Shown here piece by piece: positions 9,289-18,064 of a stretch of 58,497 nucleotides of DNA. Both the position numbers and the translations under genes were made by a program. Where the stretch lies: NCBI RefSeq assembly GCF_019654915.1, contig NZ_BPET01000032.1, positions 1 through 58,497 on the forward strand, in the 5' to 3' direction. Each line of letters begins with the position of its first letter. The first letter of the stretch is position 1. The notes under the pieces are model-generated. The model made no database searches and was not told the DNA's origin. It saw nothing but the letters and a program-made list of their open reading frames with translations. This DNA comes from Shewanella sp. MBTL60-007 (GTDB lineage: Bacteria > Pseudomonadota > Gammaproteobacteria > Enterobacterales > Shewanellaceae).

Positions 9289-9897
9289 ATGACCGATAAT
9301 CAGCCAACGCTCGTTTACGATATCCGCGATAGTCGCTACCTTAATATTACAGGTCGCTGTACCTTGCAGTGTCAATTCTGCCCCAAACATAATGGCAGTA
9401 AACAGGTGCACCAATATCAATTGGATCTGAGTCGCCAACCTAAGGCTGAAGAACTAATTGCGCAACTCGGTGAAGTGTCTGAATTCAATGAATACGTGTT
9501 CTGCGGTTATGGCGAACCCACCCTCAATTTAACCACCCTGCTTGAAGTGGCCAAAGAGATTAAACTGCGTGGCGGCAAGGTCAGAGTCAACACTGATGGG
9601 CTGGGCAACCTGTTTCATCGGCGCAATATCTTACCGGAGCTAGCCACCTGCGTTGATAGTCTGTCGATTTCGCTCAATGCCAATACAGAAGCACTATACC
9701 AGCAGCATTGCCGTCCCAAACTAGCAGGCGCTTACCCTGCTTTGCTTGAGTTTATAAAGCTAGCCCCGCAATATATTGAAGATGTGCAAATATCGGCAAT
9801 CAATGGCTTAGAAGGAGTTGATATCCAAACTTGTCGTGAAATAGTTGAGGCCACGGGTGCCACCTTTAAGCAAAGGGAGCTCGACATCGTCGGCTAG
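9289..9897 (+). CDS. Radical SAM protein of the TatD-associated type
   Basis: The 202-residue protein has the radical SAM cluster motif CTLQCQFC (CX3CX2C, residues 23-30), which binds a 4Fe-4S cluster and SAM, followed by FCGYGEPTLN, the GGEP-like motif. It is a short, partial-barrel radical SAM protein without an obvious auxiliary cluster domain. It resembles the proteins annotated as TatD nuclease-associated radical SAM enzymes; no tatD gene is near, so the name rests on sequence alone and the reaction is unknown. About 105 bp past the equivalent in-gene segment, a decayed copy of the 3' end is found (9937-9990), so the original C-terminus may have been longer or exchanged. Confidence 0.75.
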   Translation: MTDNQPTLVYDIRDSRYLNITGRCTLQCQFCPKHNGSKQVHQYQLDLSRQPKAEELIAQLGEVSEFNEYVFCGYGEPTLNLTTLLEVAKEIKLRGGKVRVNTDGLGNLFHRRNILPELATCVDSLSISLNANTEALYQQHCRPKLAGAYPALLEFIKLAPQYIEDVQISAINGLEGVDIQTCREIVEATGATFKQRELDIVG

Positions 9898-9936
9898 CAG
9901 TCTCGTTGCCTAGAGCGCGTCCCCATATATCTAGCA

Positions 9937-9990
9937 TGTCGATAAATTGTCGAGGCCACTGGCGCCACCTTATAAGCAGGGTAAGCTGTT
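9937..9990 (+). pseudogene. Decayed duplicate of the radical SAM gene 3' end
   Basis: The stretch TGTCGATAAATTGTCGAGG onward matches 9832-9885 inside the preceding gene (TGTCGTGAAATAGTTGAGG onward) with scattered substitutions and a small indel: both read GAGGCCAC-GG-GCCACCTT-AAGCA-GG. It has stops in frame and no start, so it is a fossil, not a gene. Confidence 0.7.
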
Positions 9991-10149
9991 AGCAGCGGCT
10001 AATCTCATACCATTGCTCGCTAACATTCAAGTTTAGTGAGGAACAAGAGGACACTGTAAAATCTTGTTCTAATGGGATTAACAAACGCTGGTTGAGGAAT
10101 GAATTCGTGTTAATATAAAGCGCATAATAACGGCAATAAAAATCAATCG

Positions 10150-12369
10150 ATGCTGACCCGCAAACAATCTCTATTAATCAGTGCCCAGGGGATCCATTGG
10201 TCCCAACAACGCATTTTAGCTGCGGCCAGTCAATTCTGTATGCTGCTCGTGACTGTGATTATCCTGACTAATATCATTATCACCTTAGGTGAGCGACGCT
10301 TGCAGGAAGACTGGGCCACACAACGCTATAGCGAGCTTCAGGCCGTTGGCGCTATGATCTCTGATAAAGTGACATTCCAACAGTTTCGCACCCAGATGTT
10401 TGCAAAGTCTGAACTGCTCAAGCACTACCTAGCACTCCCCAGCCAAGAGAACCGAGAAAAGCTCCTTGCTAACTGGAATATTCTGGTAGATAACATCCCA
10501 GAACTGTTAGGTATTGCCCTGTATGATCCCCAAGGTCAACACCAGTTTGCCACCAGCAATGATTTTGGTAAGGATAGCCTACCAGCCGCATTGCTCGGTC
10601 CCACACGCAATATGGGCGGCAATGAGATCTATACCTCTCCGCTAGAGTTTACCCCGATTAATGGCCAACTCGAGCCCTACATGTATCAGTTTGCCTGGCT
10701 TGAAAACCCTAATCAGAGTGTGCGTGGCTACCTTGTTGCCTATAACTCAATGTCAACAATGCTTAGAAGCATCAAACCCGCCTACTCTAGCAAGCAAGCA
10801 CCATTACTGATGTTAGACACCCAAGGCTTGCTCTATGCGGGAGCACAATCAAAGCCAGAGATTAGTCGCTTACCTGAAACCATGGGCGGCAGTTTAAAGC
10901 AATCCTACCCTGCTCTATGGCGCAAGATGGCAATGAGTAACTTTGGCCAATTTCACGGTGATGTGGCGACCTTTGTGTACCTCAAGGTTGAGTTAACAAC
11001 CCAATATGAAACCCGCCGCGAATATTTCTTAGTGTCTTACATCAAGAATGAAGATATCGCTGCCAAGTTTGCCCAATGGCGCAATATTCTCATTGCAGGG
11101 GCCATTTTACTGACTCTATTAGCCAGCATAGTAATCTTCTTAACTCACCTGTACCGCTTAGTGCAGCGTTCCCGTGAGTTCAGTATCGGCATGACCAATC
11201 GTTTATTCGATAGTGACGTTGGCTGTATCATTGCCAATGATAGCGGCCGTGTACTCATCGCAAACCCTGCCGCATCTCAGCTACTGACACTGCCTCTGGA
11301 AGATCTCTCAGATCGCAGCTTACAGCGCATTCTGAATTTAGATGATGATCAGTACAGTGAGTTTTTACATAAGATGGACACGGAGCAGCACTGGCAAAGT
11401 GAACTTAATACCGAGACGACTCCCTATACTTGGCTAAAAATCCGAGTGCGTATTGAAGTAAGCATCGATAAGAAACGTCACTACATGCTGGTCACTTTTG
11501 AAGATATCAGCGAACTAAAGCAGAGCCAGAAAGAAGCAACTCTAAACGCCTTACTCAACGATGGTCCTGTTGCTAATGTGCTCACAGATGCCAAAGGCCT
11601 TGTGGTTAAGTCAAATAGCGCCTTTAAGTCTCTGCTGCAAATTGAAGATAATGAGGCGTTAAACGTCAACCATCTACTAAGTGAAGATTTTAGTAAACAT
11701 TGGCCACAGATTTCCCAACAGTTGATCATCCAAGGCTCTTGGAAGGGGCAGGTCTTTGCCAATACTAGCCATATCGAAGATAGCTGCTTACAAGCAACCC
11801 TAAAAGGCTACTTAGACGGCGCCGGAGAGCTGGAGTATATCCTTTGCTCTTTTGAACATGCCATACTCAAGCCCGAGAATAGAAAAGGCAGTACCTTGGT
11901 GCCACAAAGAAGTACCATCTTCAACCATAAAGACGACTTAGAAAGGTATTTCAACAACCTGACTCAACACTGTAAAGACTTCTCTAGCTTACTCATGATA
12001 GATATCAGCGCCGAAGGTATGTTGAGTCATATGAGTGATATGGGCCAACTTGAGTCACGCCAGAAAGAGGTGGAGGTTCATCTGTTGCGAGATCTTCCAC
12101 ACCGTTACCAGATGTCCCATTGGCAGCTTGGTAAACTCATCGTAGTATTACCGGATACCGACTCTGATCAGGCTCATTACTTTGCTATCGAGACTCTCAA
12201 CAAGCTCAATGATAATGGCCTTGGGGAAGGTATTCATATTGGCATCGCCTCCTACCAGGCGGGGCAAAATCTGGAGCAGTTTATCGCCAATGCCGAAGTT
12301 GCGCTTAAGCGTGCTAAACAAACTGGAGAGCAAAATATCTGCCAGGCTTACACGCGGCAGATAACCTAA
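10150..12369 (+). CDS. Membrane sensor with PAS-like domains and degenerate GGDEF domain
   Basis: The 739-residue protein has a first membrane helix at about residues 30-47, a periplasmic region to about 315, a second helix at about 318-338 (LIAGAILLTLLASIVIFL), two PAS-like segments (about 350-450, with ITLEDIS-like end VTFEDISELK, and about 460-570), and a C-terminal GGDEF-fold region (about 600-735, ending VALKRAKQTGEQNICQAY, as in diguanylate cyclases). The GGDEF signature itself is replaced by QLGKLIVVLP and the inhibitory RXXD site is absent, so it is unlikely to make c-di-GMP; a GTP-sensing or protein-interaction role is possible. It stands alone, with a hairpin terminator at its 3' end. 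Confidence 0.75.
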   Translation: MLTRKQSLLISAQGIHWSQQRILAAASQFCMLLVTVIILTNIIITLGERRLQEDWATQRYSELQAVGAMISDKVTFQQFRTQMFAKSELLKHYLALPSQENREKLLANWNILVDNIPELLGIALYDPQGQHQFATSNDFGKDSLPAALLGPTRNMGGNEIYTSPLEFTPINGQLEPYMYQFAWLENPNQSVRGYLVAYNSMSTMLRSIKPAYSSKQAPLLMLDTQGLLYAGAQSKPEISRLPETMGGSLKQSYPALWRKMAMSNFGQFHGDVATFVYLKVELTTQYETRREYFLVSYIKNEDIAAKFAQWRNILIAGAILLTLLASIVIFLTHLYRLVQRSREFSIGMTNRLFDSDVGCIIANDSGRVLIANPAASQLLTLPLEDLSDRSLQRILNLDDDQYSEFLHKMDTEQHWQSELNTETTPYTWLKIRVRIEVSIDKKRHYMLVTFEDISELKQSQKEATLNALLNDGPVANVLTDAKGLVVKSNSAFKSLLQIEDNEALNVNHLLSEDFSKHWPQISQQLIIQGSWKGQVFANTSHIEDSCLQATLKGYLDGAGELEYILCSFEHAILKPENRKGSTLVPQRSTIFNHKDDLERYFNNLTQHCKDFSSLLMIDISAEGMLSHMSDMGQLESRQKEVEVHLLRDLPHRYQMSHWQLGKLIVVLPDTDSDQAHYFAIETLNKLNDNGLGEGIHIGIASYQAGQNLEQFIANAEVALKRAKQTGEQNICQAYTRQIT

Positions 12370-12387
12370 GCTCTAACCTAAGCTCCC

Positions 12388-12420
12388 AAGCCCTCACTCA
12401 GAAAGAGGGCTTGTTGCTTT
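12388..12420 (+). terminator. Probable terminator after the PAS/GGDEF-like gene
   Basis: The stem AAGCCCTC/GAGGGCTT with a 9-nt loop is followed by TGTTGCTTTT. It overlaps the last codons of the convergent gene at 12394. Confidence 0.6.
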
Positions 12421-13845
12421 TAGCTCCTCTTTCACCTTTAGTTCCTCTTGAAAAGGCAGCTCTTCCATACTCTCGATACCTGAAGGCAGGTCACTCTCGG
12501 TGATCTCAATAATTGCAGAACGGTTCATGGTGATCTTGTAGCGCGCATACTGTGAGGCTTGCTTGCCTTCACGCAAGGCCACAATCAAATTCACCTGATA
12601 ACGACGCTCAACCGAGTCGTTACTGATCTTGCCATCCTGCTCCTTATAAATTTTGGCCTTCCCCCGCTCAAGATTACGTGCAAAAGGTACAAAGCTGAAG
12701 TTGACCTGCTCTTGGATCCTAGAGTATCCCGCTAAGAAATCCTTCTGAGAAACCCGAGTATGGATACCGTAGTGAAAGATCTCTGCATCGATCTTATTCT
12801 GGCTATGGCGCTTAGTGAGGATTTTAGACACAGCCTCTGGCAACTCTTTTTTGCGCATAAACTCAAGCCAGACCAACTGGCGAGCGATAGTATTTTTACT
12901 GGTGGTATCACGGAGTATTCGGCTCCAGCGCGGTCGGCCGCGTTGAATAATACGCCACATCGCATTTCGAATATCGTCTTTAAAGATCTCACGGAAACCA
13001 TAAATCACCGCCAGCGTCAGCACTAAGGCAATCGTCAGGCCACTAAAAAAGCCTTGCGCCTTAATGATCAACGCCGAGACCACCAACATCACCATGCCAG
13101 TTGCAATCCCTGTCGTCATCTTCTTAAGCCCAACGCCTAGTGTCTTTAGCTCCTCTTTAAGTACCACCCCCTGCTGGATAAGACGGCGCAGTAGCAACAT
13201 CTTATTAGCAATACGGTTAGGATCTTTAATGGTTTGCGTCGAGTTATAGTTGTGGTCTTCTCTATACTGGGCTTCAGCCCTGCACAAAGCGACCACCTTG
13301 TCGGTGATTTCAGTGAAGTCACTGCTTCTTGGTGCATGGGCTAGAAGCTTGAGTAGACGCTGCTCACATAACCAAGACAGATAATTATCGGCATTTTCAA
13401 AGTAAGACTTCCACTTCTCATCACTGGGTTCGTTACGCCTAAATCGCTTAAGCAGGTTCACCACCTGCTCACTCAATTCAAAGAGAGAACTATAAAAAGT
13501 CTCAAGATCTTCAATCTGGGCTAACTCTTTACTATCGGTCTCAATCGCAACGGCAAACTGATAGGCAAACAAGTTCAGATAAAGCCTGAACTCATCTACC
13601 GTGCGTTTTTTCTGGCTCACAAAACGGCTCTGAACGAGCGGAAGGTGTAGACCCGATGAGTAATATGAGCGGCGCCCAGTAATCGAGGAGTGATAATACT
13701 CCTCCTCATTGAGGCTCTGTGGATTAATGCCCATTTCTTTAGGAAGAAAAAAATACAGATCGAGGCGACGGTTATCACCGAGCTCCATCTGATGGATAAA
13801 CTTAATCGAAAGTGACTCTTCCTGTTTTATCTTTACTTTAGACAC
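12394..13845 (-). CDS. Conserved hypothetical protein with a central membrane hairpin
   Basis: The 483-residue protein is not recognised as any named family. Two adjacent membrane segments are seen at about residues 243-288 (GIATGMVMLVVSALIIKA and GLTIALVLTLAVIYGF). They divide a charged N-terminal half rich in helices (LLKRFRRNEP, LLRRLIQQG) from a C-terminal cytosolic-looking half with FVPFARNLERGKAKIYKEQD. The start is GTG at 13845 behind AAAGGTATAC. It converges with the sensor gene upstream and stands alone. The topology (two close TM helices, both ends on the same side) suggests a membrane-tethered cytoplasmic protein. Function unknown. Confidence 0.7.
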   Translation of the reverse strand: MSKVKIKQEESLSIKFIHQMELGDNRRLDLYFFLPKEMGINPQSLNEEEYYHSSITGRRSYYSSGLHLPLVQSRFVSQKKRTVDEFRLYLNLFAYQFAVAIETDSKELAQIEDLETFYSSLFELSEQVVNLLKRFRRNEPSDEKWKSYFENADNYLSWLCEQRLLKLLAHAPRSSDFTEITDKVVALCRAEAQYREDHNYNSTQTIKDPNRIANKMLLLRRLIQQGVVLKEELKTLGVGLKKMTTGIATGMVMLVVSALIIKAQGFFSGLTIALVLTLAVIYGFREIFKDDIRNAMWRIIQRGRPRWSRILRDTTSKNTIARQLVWLEFMRKKELPEAVSKILTKRHSQNKIDAEIFHYGIHTRVSQKDFLAGYSRIQEQVNFSFVPFARNLERGKAKIYKEQDGKISNDSVERRYQVNLIVALREGKQASQYARYKITMNRSAIIEITESDLPSGIESMEELPFQEELKVKEELKATSPLSE

Positions 13846-14145
13846 GTATACCTTTTTAAATGTACGAGAAAACCATAATGACAGAGAATAAGACTAGCTT
13901 AAGTGTAAATGACTTTTGGAGGTAACTAAGATCTTAGTTTTTAGACCAGCGGTTCCACTGCGAGAAGCCTTTAGGGCATATCTGTGTCTTGCAACTGGGT
14001 TAAGTCACTCGAGCTTGCTGTTACGAGTGATGAAATACCGACTCAAAAGCCTAGATAGACCCTTTGTAGTCTAACCTATATTTTACGGTTTGTAGCTAGC
14101 ACTTGTTGGCAACAAAAGTGAATGGAGCATTGAGAGAGACTACTG
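13846..14145. other. Intergenic region, no gene seen
   Basis: About 300 bp hold the promoter of the 12394-13845 gene and the 3' end of the regulator pair. No repeat, terminator-like hairpin or open frame of note was seen. Confidence 0.5.
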
Positions 14146-14670
14146 CTAATTAATTTTGCAAGTCCATAAACCATTACCGGGCTGCACCTGCACAGTGACG
14201 ACTTGGGCAGCTTTGTTCATCTCAAGTACCTTAACTAAAAACGTCTCACGCTTTGCATCACCTAACACCTGTTCCGCAAGCTTAACAGCATCATGCTGCA
14301 ACTGATTCTTTTCCGTTTGTAACAACCTTAAATATTGGCCTTTTACTAAACTCACTTCATAGGTCAGAATTGAGTCCTTAAGCTGCTTAACCGTTCCGGC
14401 AGCAACAAGGCTATTAGTTAGCTTCTCCCCTTTAAAAAAGTTCATCGCCACCTCGACACCACGACCAGTGTTTTTCAGGATCAGTTGCTGACTGCCCTTG
14501 TCCCCTTCTCCAACACGATAAATATCTGAATTACAGGTCAGCGTCGAGTTAATATCTGGATCGACGGTATGTTCAAGAAACACACACAGACCACAGATAA
14601 AGGTGAGGGTTGCTAATACCGGTGTAGACTTAAAACCTGAAAATGCACTTTTATTCATTAACTTATTCAC
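14146..14670 (-). CDS. Membrane-anchored partner of the ToxR-like regulator
   Basis: The 174-residue protein has one N-terminal membrane helix (about residues 16-32, PVLATLTFICGLCVFLE), then a periplasmic domain of about 140 residues with four cysteines. It overlaps the regulator upstream by 8 bp, so the two are translated together. Gene order, size and topology repeat the ToxR-ToxS and TcpP-TcpH arrangements of Vibrio, where the second protein stabilises the periplasmic part of the first. No sequence family was recognised, so the partner role is inferred from context. Confidence 0.65.
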   Translation of the reverse strand: MNKLMNKSAFSGFKSTPVLATLTFICGLCVFLEHTVDPDINSTLTCNSDIYRVGEGDKGSQQLILKNTGRGVEVAMNFFKGEKLTNSLVAAGTVKQLKDSILTYEVSLVKGQYLRLLQTEKNQLQHDAVKLAEQVLGDAKRETFLVKVLEMNKAAQVVTVQVQPGNGLWTCKIN

Positions 14671-15400
14671 AAACTCCAGCCTCTTTAAGCCAGGCTAAGT
14701 CCATAAAATTCCAATCATCATTCACATTTGTGACTTTTAGGTTTCTACACGCCTTGCCGTCATCGGCAATATTATTCATTACAAATTGCAAGACATCACC
14801 GTTACTCGAGGGAGCGACATAAATCCGTTGCCACTTTTGCTTGTCACACTTTGCCAGTTTTTGAGCAAACTCTTTAACCCGGCTGTGATAATTATCTCTA
14901 TCTTCATCGGAGGCATAAATAGGAACCAAGATAGACTCGCTGCCGGTAATCTTAACTTTACCGGGCACAGATAAACGAATGTCAGAAGTCGTTGTAAGGT
15001 TCATGGCCAAAAAGATAATTAAGAAAATACCAAGAATAAGGCACAGCAGATAATTCTTAAGTGAAACCGAATGTAATGCACGATTTAGTATCGGCCTATC
15101 TTTGGCGTTGATATGCAGCAGATACCCCTGCTTTGCAATAATCTCGATCCATGATGCGTGTTCCGCACCGAGAAAGCGCTTAATATTTTGTACCGCTGTC
15201 GCGATATCATGGTGGGTCACAATCTCAGGCAAAAACGTATCACACATTGATTCAGTAGATACAACTTTACCTCTGCACGCCAGCAGCTGATCGAGTACCA
15301 AAAACTCAATGTTAGATAATTTAAACGCAGAAGTTTTTTCAGAGCCAATATGAATCAACTCCCTTAACTCTACGTCAAACCTGTATGGACCTATATACAC
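14663..15400 (-). CDS. ToxR/CadC-like membrane-bound transcriptional regulator
   Basis: The 245-residue protein has an N-terminal OmpR/PhoB-type winged helix (about residues 1-100; LSNIEFLVLDQLLACRGKVVS and ATAVQNIKRFLGAE as the recognition region), one membrane helix at about 127-147 (NYLLCLILGIFLIIFLAMNL) and a periplasmic domain of about 95 residues. Such one-component regulators sense an envelope signal and bind DNA from the membrane. No receiver domain is present. GTG at 15400 is the start. The 3' end overlaps the partner gene by 8 bp. The targets are unknown; the DUF481 outer membrane gene just upstream is the nearest candidate. Confidence 0.8.
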   Translation of the reverse strand: MYIGPYRFDVELRELIHIGSEKTSAFKLSNIEFLVLDQLLACRGKVVSTESMCDTFLPEIVTHHDIATAVQNIKRFLGAEHASWIEIIAKQGYLLHINAKDRPILNRALHSVSLKNYLLCLILGIFLIIFLAMNLTTTSDIRLSVPGKVKITGSESILVPIYASDEDRDNYHSRVKEFAQKLAKCDKQKWQRIYVAPSSNGDVLQFVMNNIADDGKACRNLKVTNVNDDWNFMDLAWLKEAGVCE

Positions 15401-15730
15401 GTTAACAACTCTGACTTAATCACTGACAAATAGTTTACTGACATTCTCGCTGAGAGTCCGTGATAAAATCGCTTGAAACGGGTAATGGATTTTGCTTTCG
15501 TGAGGTCTAGCACACTAATTTTACTGTCTTTTAAGCAACAAGCGATACACTTAGATACATAAACAAAAAACAGGTTAATACCTAGACAAAGCGAAATATT
15601 TCGACGCCCAAAACAACATCAATAACAAAACAAAAAGGCACCCTCATGGTGCCTTTTGCTGACAATTCTTTACAATTTGAGCAGCTATAGTCGATTTTTA
15701 ACAGGCTATATAAGCCTTTTGTCAACAGGT
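15401..15730. other. Intergenic region upstream of the ToxR-like regulator
   Basis: About 330 bp with the regulator promoter and the terminator of the DUF481 gene (15629-15657). Nothing else is recognisable. Confidence 0.5.
15629..15657 (-). terminator. Rho-independent terminator of the DUF481 gene
   Basis: The stem AAAGGCACC/GGTGCCTTT with loop CTCAT (plus strand) is followed by T on the minus strand (TTTTTGTTTTGTT). Both flanks are A/T rich, so it could act in both directions. Confidence 0.75.
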
Positions 15731-16492
15731 TTAAAAAGCGTATAACAGAGTCATGTTTGTCTCTGTATCTGTGCTTTCCTTGTCATCTAATGGACTGTCA
15801 TTGTAACGTACGATCACCGCGAACTTCATTGCCAATGCGCCAACAATATTAGCTGTAATTGCCGACTCAGAACGGCCCTCTAAACTATCGCCGTAATCGG
15901 CAACAAATAGCTGAGTAAACTTTGAGGTTTCACTGAATTCATAGGTGAAGTTAACCGCGCCGTGGGCTACAACACTATCTTCGCTATCATAACCTAGCAG
16001 AGCAGTTTGCTCATCATCCAGTTTTTTATAGATGTAACCAGGACCAACCTCAGCACTTAAAAACATCTTGCCGCTGTCGATAAACTTATGACCGTAACCG
16101 GCAGAAGCAACAGCCTTATAGTCATAACCTGTAAACGGATCGACTTCGTAGTTGCCAGTGATATACATATAGTTCTTGTCATCGAACTTGTAATCCCCTT
16201 GAACACCACCGTAGTATCGCTTGGCCGTGACCTCACCAGTATCTTCTTTATATAAGCCTTCGATTAGGTATTGATTCTCCCAGTTACCCAGCTCCTGCAT
16301 CATATTCAAACGCCCCTTCACTGAAGAGGTTTCGGTGTTACCCGTCGTGAGTGTTGCACCAAGCTCAGCCTCACCAGCGAAGGTCTTATCACCTTCAACA
16401 AAATCAGCACCTGCGTGAGCAGCAAAAGGAGCCGCCATTACCACTGCCATAGCTGTGAGCATTCTTCTCATATTATTTAGTACTCCGTTCAC
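15731..16492 (-). CDS. DUF481 outer membrane beta-barrel protein (YdiY-like)
   Basis: The 253-residue protein has a signal peptide (MLTAMAVVMAAPFAAHA, cleaved near residue 27), then alternating short beta strands with the DUF481 start GEAELGATLTTGNTETSSVKG and the terminal aromatic residue (LLYAF) that marks outer membrane barrels. DUF481 proteins such as YdiY are salt- or acid-linked outer membrane proteins of unknown transport role. It is monocistronic, with a terminator on its 3' side. Confidence 0.85.
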   Translation of the reverse strand: MNGVLNNMRRMLTAMAVVMAAPFAAHAGADFVEGDKTFAGEAELGATLTTGNTETSSVKGRLNMMQELGNWENQYLIEGLYKEDTGEVTAKRYYGGVQGDYKFDDKNYMYITGNYEVDPFTGYDYKAVASAGYGHKFIDSGKMFLSAEVGPGYIYKKLDDEQTALLGYDSEDSVVAHGAVNFTYEFSETSKFTQLFVADYGDSLEGRSESAITANIVGALAMKFAVIVRYNDSPLDDKESTDTETNMTLLYAF

Positions 16493-16615
16493 CTAATTCC
16501 CTAAAAATCGGCGCAATATTAACATTTTGCCCTAATAATTGAAAATGGCAGATACAACTAACTTATATTTGTGGGGGGACCCAGCATTTATGCGCGAGGC
16601 TTCATGGGGGAGAGG

Positions 16616-16650
16616 TAAAAAAATACCTGCACATTGGCAGGTATTTTTAT
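16616..16650 (-). terminator. Rho-independent terminator of fba
   Basis: The stem AAATACCTGC/GCAGGTATTT with a 6-nt loop is followed on the minus strand by a run of T, about 35 bp beyond the fba stop. Confidence 0.85.
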
Positions 16651-16684
16651 AAGCAAGCCTAAACAGACTGCGACAATATCAGGG

Positions 16685-17749
16685 TTATTTGATCTGTGGA
16701 TCTAATTCGCCTGACTGGTAAGCCTTATACATAGCTTGTAGTGACTTAGGCTTGATCTTAGAGCCCATACCCGCACAGCCGAATGCTTCGTAACGTGTGG
16801 TACAGATATCTGCCATCGCCTCCATTGAAGCCTTCAGGAATTTACGTGGATCAAATTCAGCTGGGTTTTCAGCAAGGAACTTACGTACCGCGCCAGTCGA
16901 TGCTAAACGTAGGTCTGTATCGATGTTCACTTTACGCACACCGTGCTTAATACCTTCAACGATCTCTTCTAGTGGTACACCATAAGTTTCTGGGATAGCA
17001 CCGCCGTATTGGTTAATGATCTCTAGCCACTCTTGCGGTACAGAAGATGAACCGTGCATTACAAGGTGAGTGTTAGGAATACGCGCGTGGATCTCTTTGA
17101 TACGATCGATACGTAATACATCACCGGTAGGCTTACGGCTAAACTTGTATGCACCGTGGCTAGTACCGATAGCAATTGCTAGCGCATCAACATGTGTATC
17201 AGCAACGAAGCGAGCCGCTTCTTCAGGAGTGGTAAGTAGTTGATCGTGGCTCAAAACACCTTCTGCGCCAACACCATCTTCTTCACCCGCCATACCCGTT
17301 TCTAAGCTGCCAAGACAACCGATTTCACCTTCAACAGAAACACCACAAGCATGAGCGAAAGCCACTGTACGACGAGTCACATCTACGTTGTACTCATAAG
17401 AAGCTGGTGTCTTGCCGTCAGCCATCAAAGAGCCGTCCATCATCACTGATGACATACCTAACTGGATAGAACGCTGACAGATATCAGGATCGGTACCGTG
17501 GTCCTGATGAATACAAACAGGGATATCTGGGTACTGCTCAAGTGCAGCAGCCATTAAATACTTAAGGAACTGTGGACGTGCATACTTACGTGCGCCAGCA
17601 GAAGCCTGAACGATGACAGGGCTGTCTGTTGCTTCGGCAGCTTGCATAATTGCGCGCATCTGTTCAAGGTTATTCACGTTAAACGCAGGAACGCCATATC
17701 CGTGCTCTGCTGCGTGATCTAACATTTGACGTAGGGAAATTAAGGCCAT
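16685..17749 (-). CDS. fbaA: Class II fructose-1,6-bisphosphate aldolase
   Basis: The 354-residue zinc aldolase shows the N-terminal [10 protein letters not shown], zinc and substrate motif [31 protein letters not shown] and [13 protein letters not shown]. It cleaves fructose-1,6-bisphosphate to DHAP and glyceraldehyde-3-phosphate. It matches the Calvin-type class II subgroup (about 354 residues). ATG at 17749 is preceded by TTGGAG. It is last in the tktA-epd-pgk-fba series; a short GGTGAG/CTCACC hairpin lies in its leader at 17768-17783. Confidence 0.95.
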   Translation of the reverse strand: MALISLRQMLDHAAEHGYGVPAFNVNNLEQMRAIMQAAEATDSPVIVQASAGARKYARPQFLKYLMAAALEQYPDIPVCIHQDHGTDPDICQRSIQLGMSSVMMDGSLMADGKTPASYEYNVDVTRRTVAFAHACGVSVEGEIGCLGSLETGMAGEEDGVGAEGVLSHDQLLTTPEEAARFVADTHVDALAIAIGTSHGAYKFSRKPTGDVLRIDRIKEIHARIPNTHLVMHGSSSVPQEWLEIINQYGGAIPETYGVPLEEIVEGIKHGVRKVNIDTDLRLASTGAVRKFLAENPAEFDPRKFLKASMEAMADICTTRYEAFGCAGMGSKIKPKSLQAMYKAYQSGELDPQIK

Positions 17750-18064
17750 TTTTTACTCCAATAATAGGGTGAGTCGCCTCACCAAGGTCACTATCGTTTG
17801 GATGGATTTTTATGCTCTAACGTTTCCAGTTCTATGCTGGCTAACACTAAAGCGGTTACTTTTAATTCTGAGTGTTATTTACAGTCGTTAAATACAGCTT
17901 TTTATTCGCTTTTATTATCGCTGTTATGCACAACTATCAGCACTGTTTTGTTGGCGGCTAGTGTAACCCCGACAAATGTCGATTTAAAGCCCGCCAACAT
18001 ACAGTTTGGTAATTATTTGGTAACTGCTCATCGATTCGTATCAATTAGCAGCAGATCCCATCAA
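17750..18064. other. Intergenic region between pgk and fba
   Basis: About 315 bp separate pgk and fba, longer than in enterobacteria. It holds a leader hairpin (17768-17783) and no terminator for pgk, so read-through from pgk is possible. A plus-strand reading frame crossing it into pgk is not convincing as a gene. Confidence 0.5.
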
